From positions 1 through 6,060 of the forward strand of contig JBOHUC010000023.1 of NCBI GenBank assembly GCA_050733935.1: a stretch of DNA of 6,060 nucleotides, given 5' to 3'. The translations under genes and the position numbers were made by a program. Positions 6,032 to 6,060 of this stretch are shown here, piece after piece. Each line of letters opens with the position of its first letter. Position 1 is the stretch's first letter. Origin of the DNA: JBOHUC01 sp050733935 (lineage in GTDB: Bacteria > Eisenbacteria > RBG-16-71-46 > DASYSL01). Below the pieces are notes generated by a model. It saw only the letters and a list, made by a program, of their open reading frames with translations, was not told where the DNA came from and ran no database searches.

Positions 6032-6060
6032 GTGAAGAAGAAGACACCCGCGGCCCCGGT
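6032..6060 (+). CDS. start of an unidentified plus-strand protein, cut by the window edge
   Basis: A GTG start with ideal spacing from AAGGAG opens a frame reading MKKKTPAAP before the window ends. The frame is closed upstream by a TGA at 5963-5965, and no other start has as good a ribosome site. Nine residues are too few for a function. The Lys-rich opening followed by Ala/Pro would fit a low-complexity or DNA-binding tail, but this is only a guess. It is divergent from the oxidase gene. Confidence 0.45.

Overview
The window comes from a high-GC bacterium. The left 2.4 kb is very GC-rich, with strong G/C preference at third codon positions. The large secreted protein on the right ends in a FlgD-type Ig-like domain of the kind common on exported proteins of Candidatus Eisenbacteria and other FCB-related lineages. 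That placement is an inference from the domain style and base composition, not a proven assignment.

Left part (1-2402, all minus strand): a compact housekeeping operon read right to left. It holds a two-helix DUF502 membrane protein, then recO (recombination mediator, C4 zinc motif), then glyQ (glycyl-tRNA synthetase alpha chain). The DUF502 gene and recO overlap by 20 bp, and recO and glyQ are 25 nt apart. glyQ has no stop before the window edge. After the normal end of the alpha chain it runs into an Ala/Gly-rich linker, so it may be the front half of a fused GlyQ-GlyS protein.

Middle (2403-2787): a gap with no convincing gene. It holds the DUF502 operon leader, with several short GC-rich inverted repeats, and an 11-bp perfect stem-loop just behind the end of the next gene.

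Right part (2788-5846, minus strand): one gene for a secreted copper-radical oxidase of the galactose oxidase/glyoxal oxidase family. It has a signal peptide, Kelch-type propeller, DUF1929 early-set domain, a long unassigned region and a C-terminal FlgD-like Ig domain. The cross-link Cys and Tyr and the Tyr-His and His copper ligands are all recognisable. However, the gene is split by a -1 frame change near 4700-4715, so as written it is two reading frames. This is either a sequencing error or a recent inactivating mutation. Its base composition is milder than that of the left operon.

Far right (5847-6060): a divergent intergenic region with a perfect 15-bp palindrome, then a strong ribosome binding site and GTG opening a plus-strand gene cut off by the window edge. 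I see no CRISPR array, tRNA, rRNA, transposase or other mobile element.
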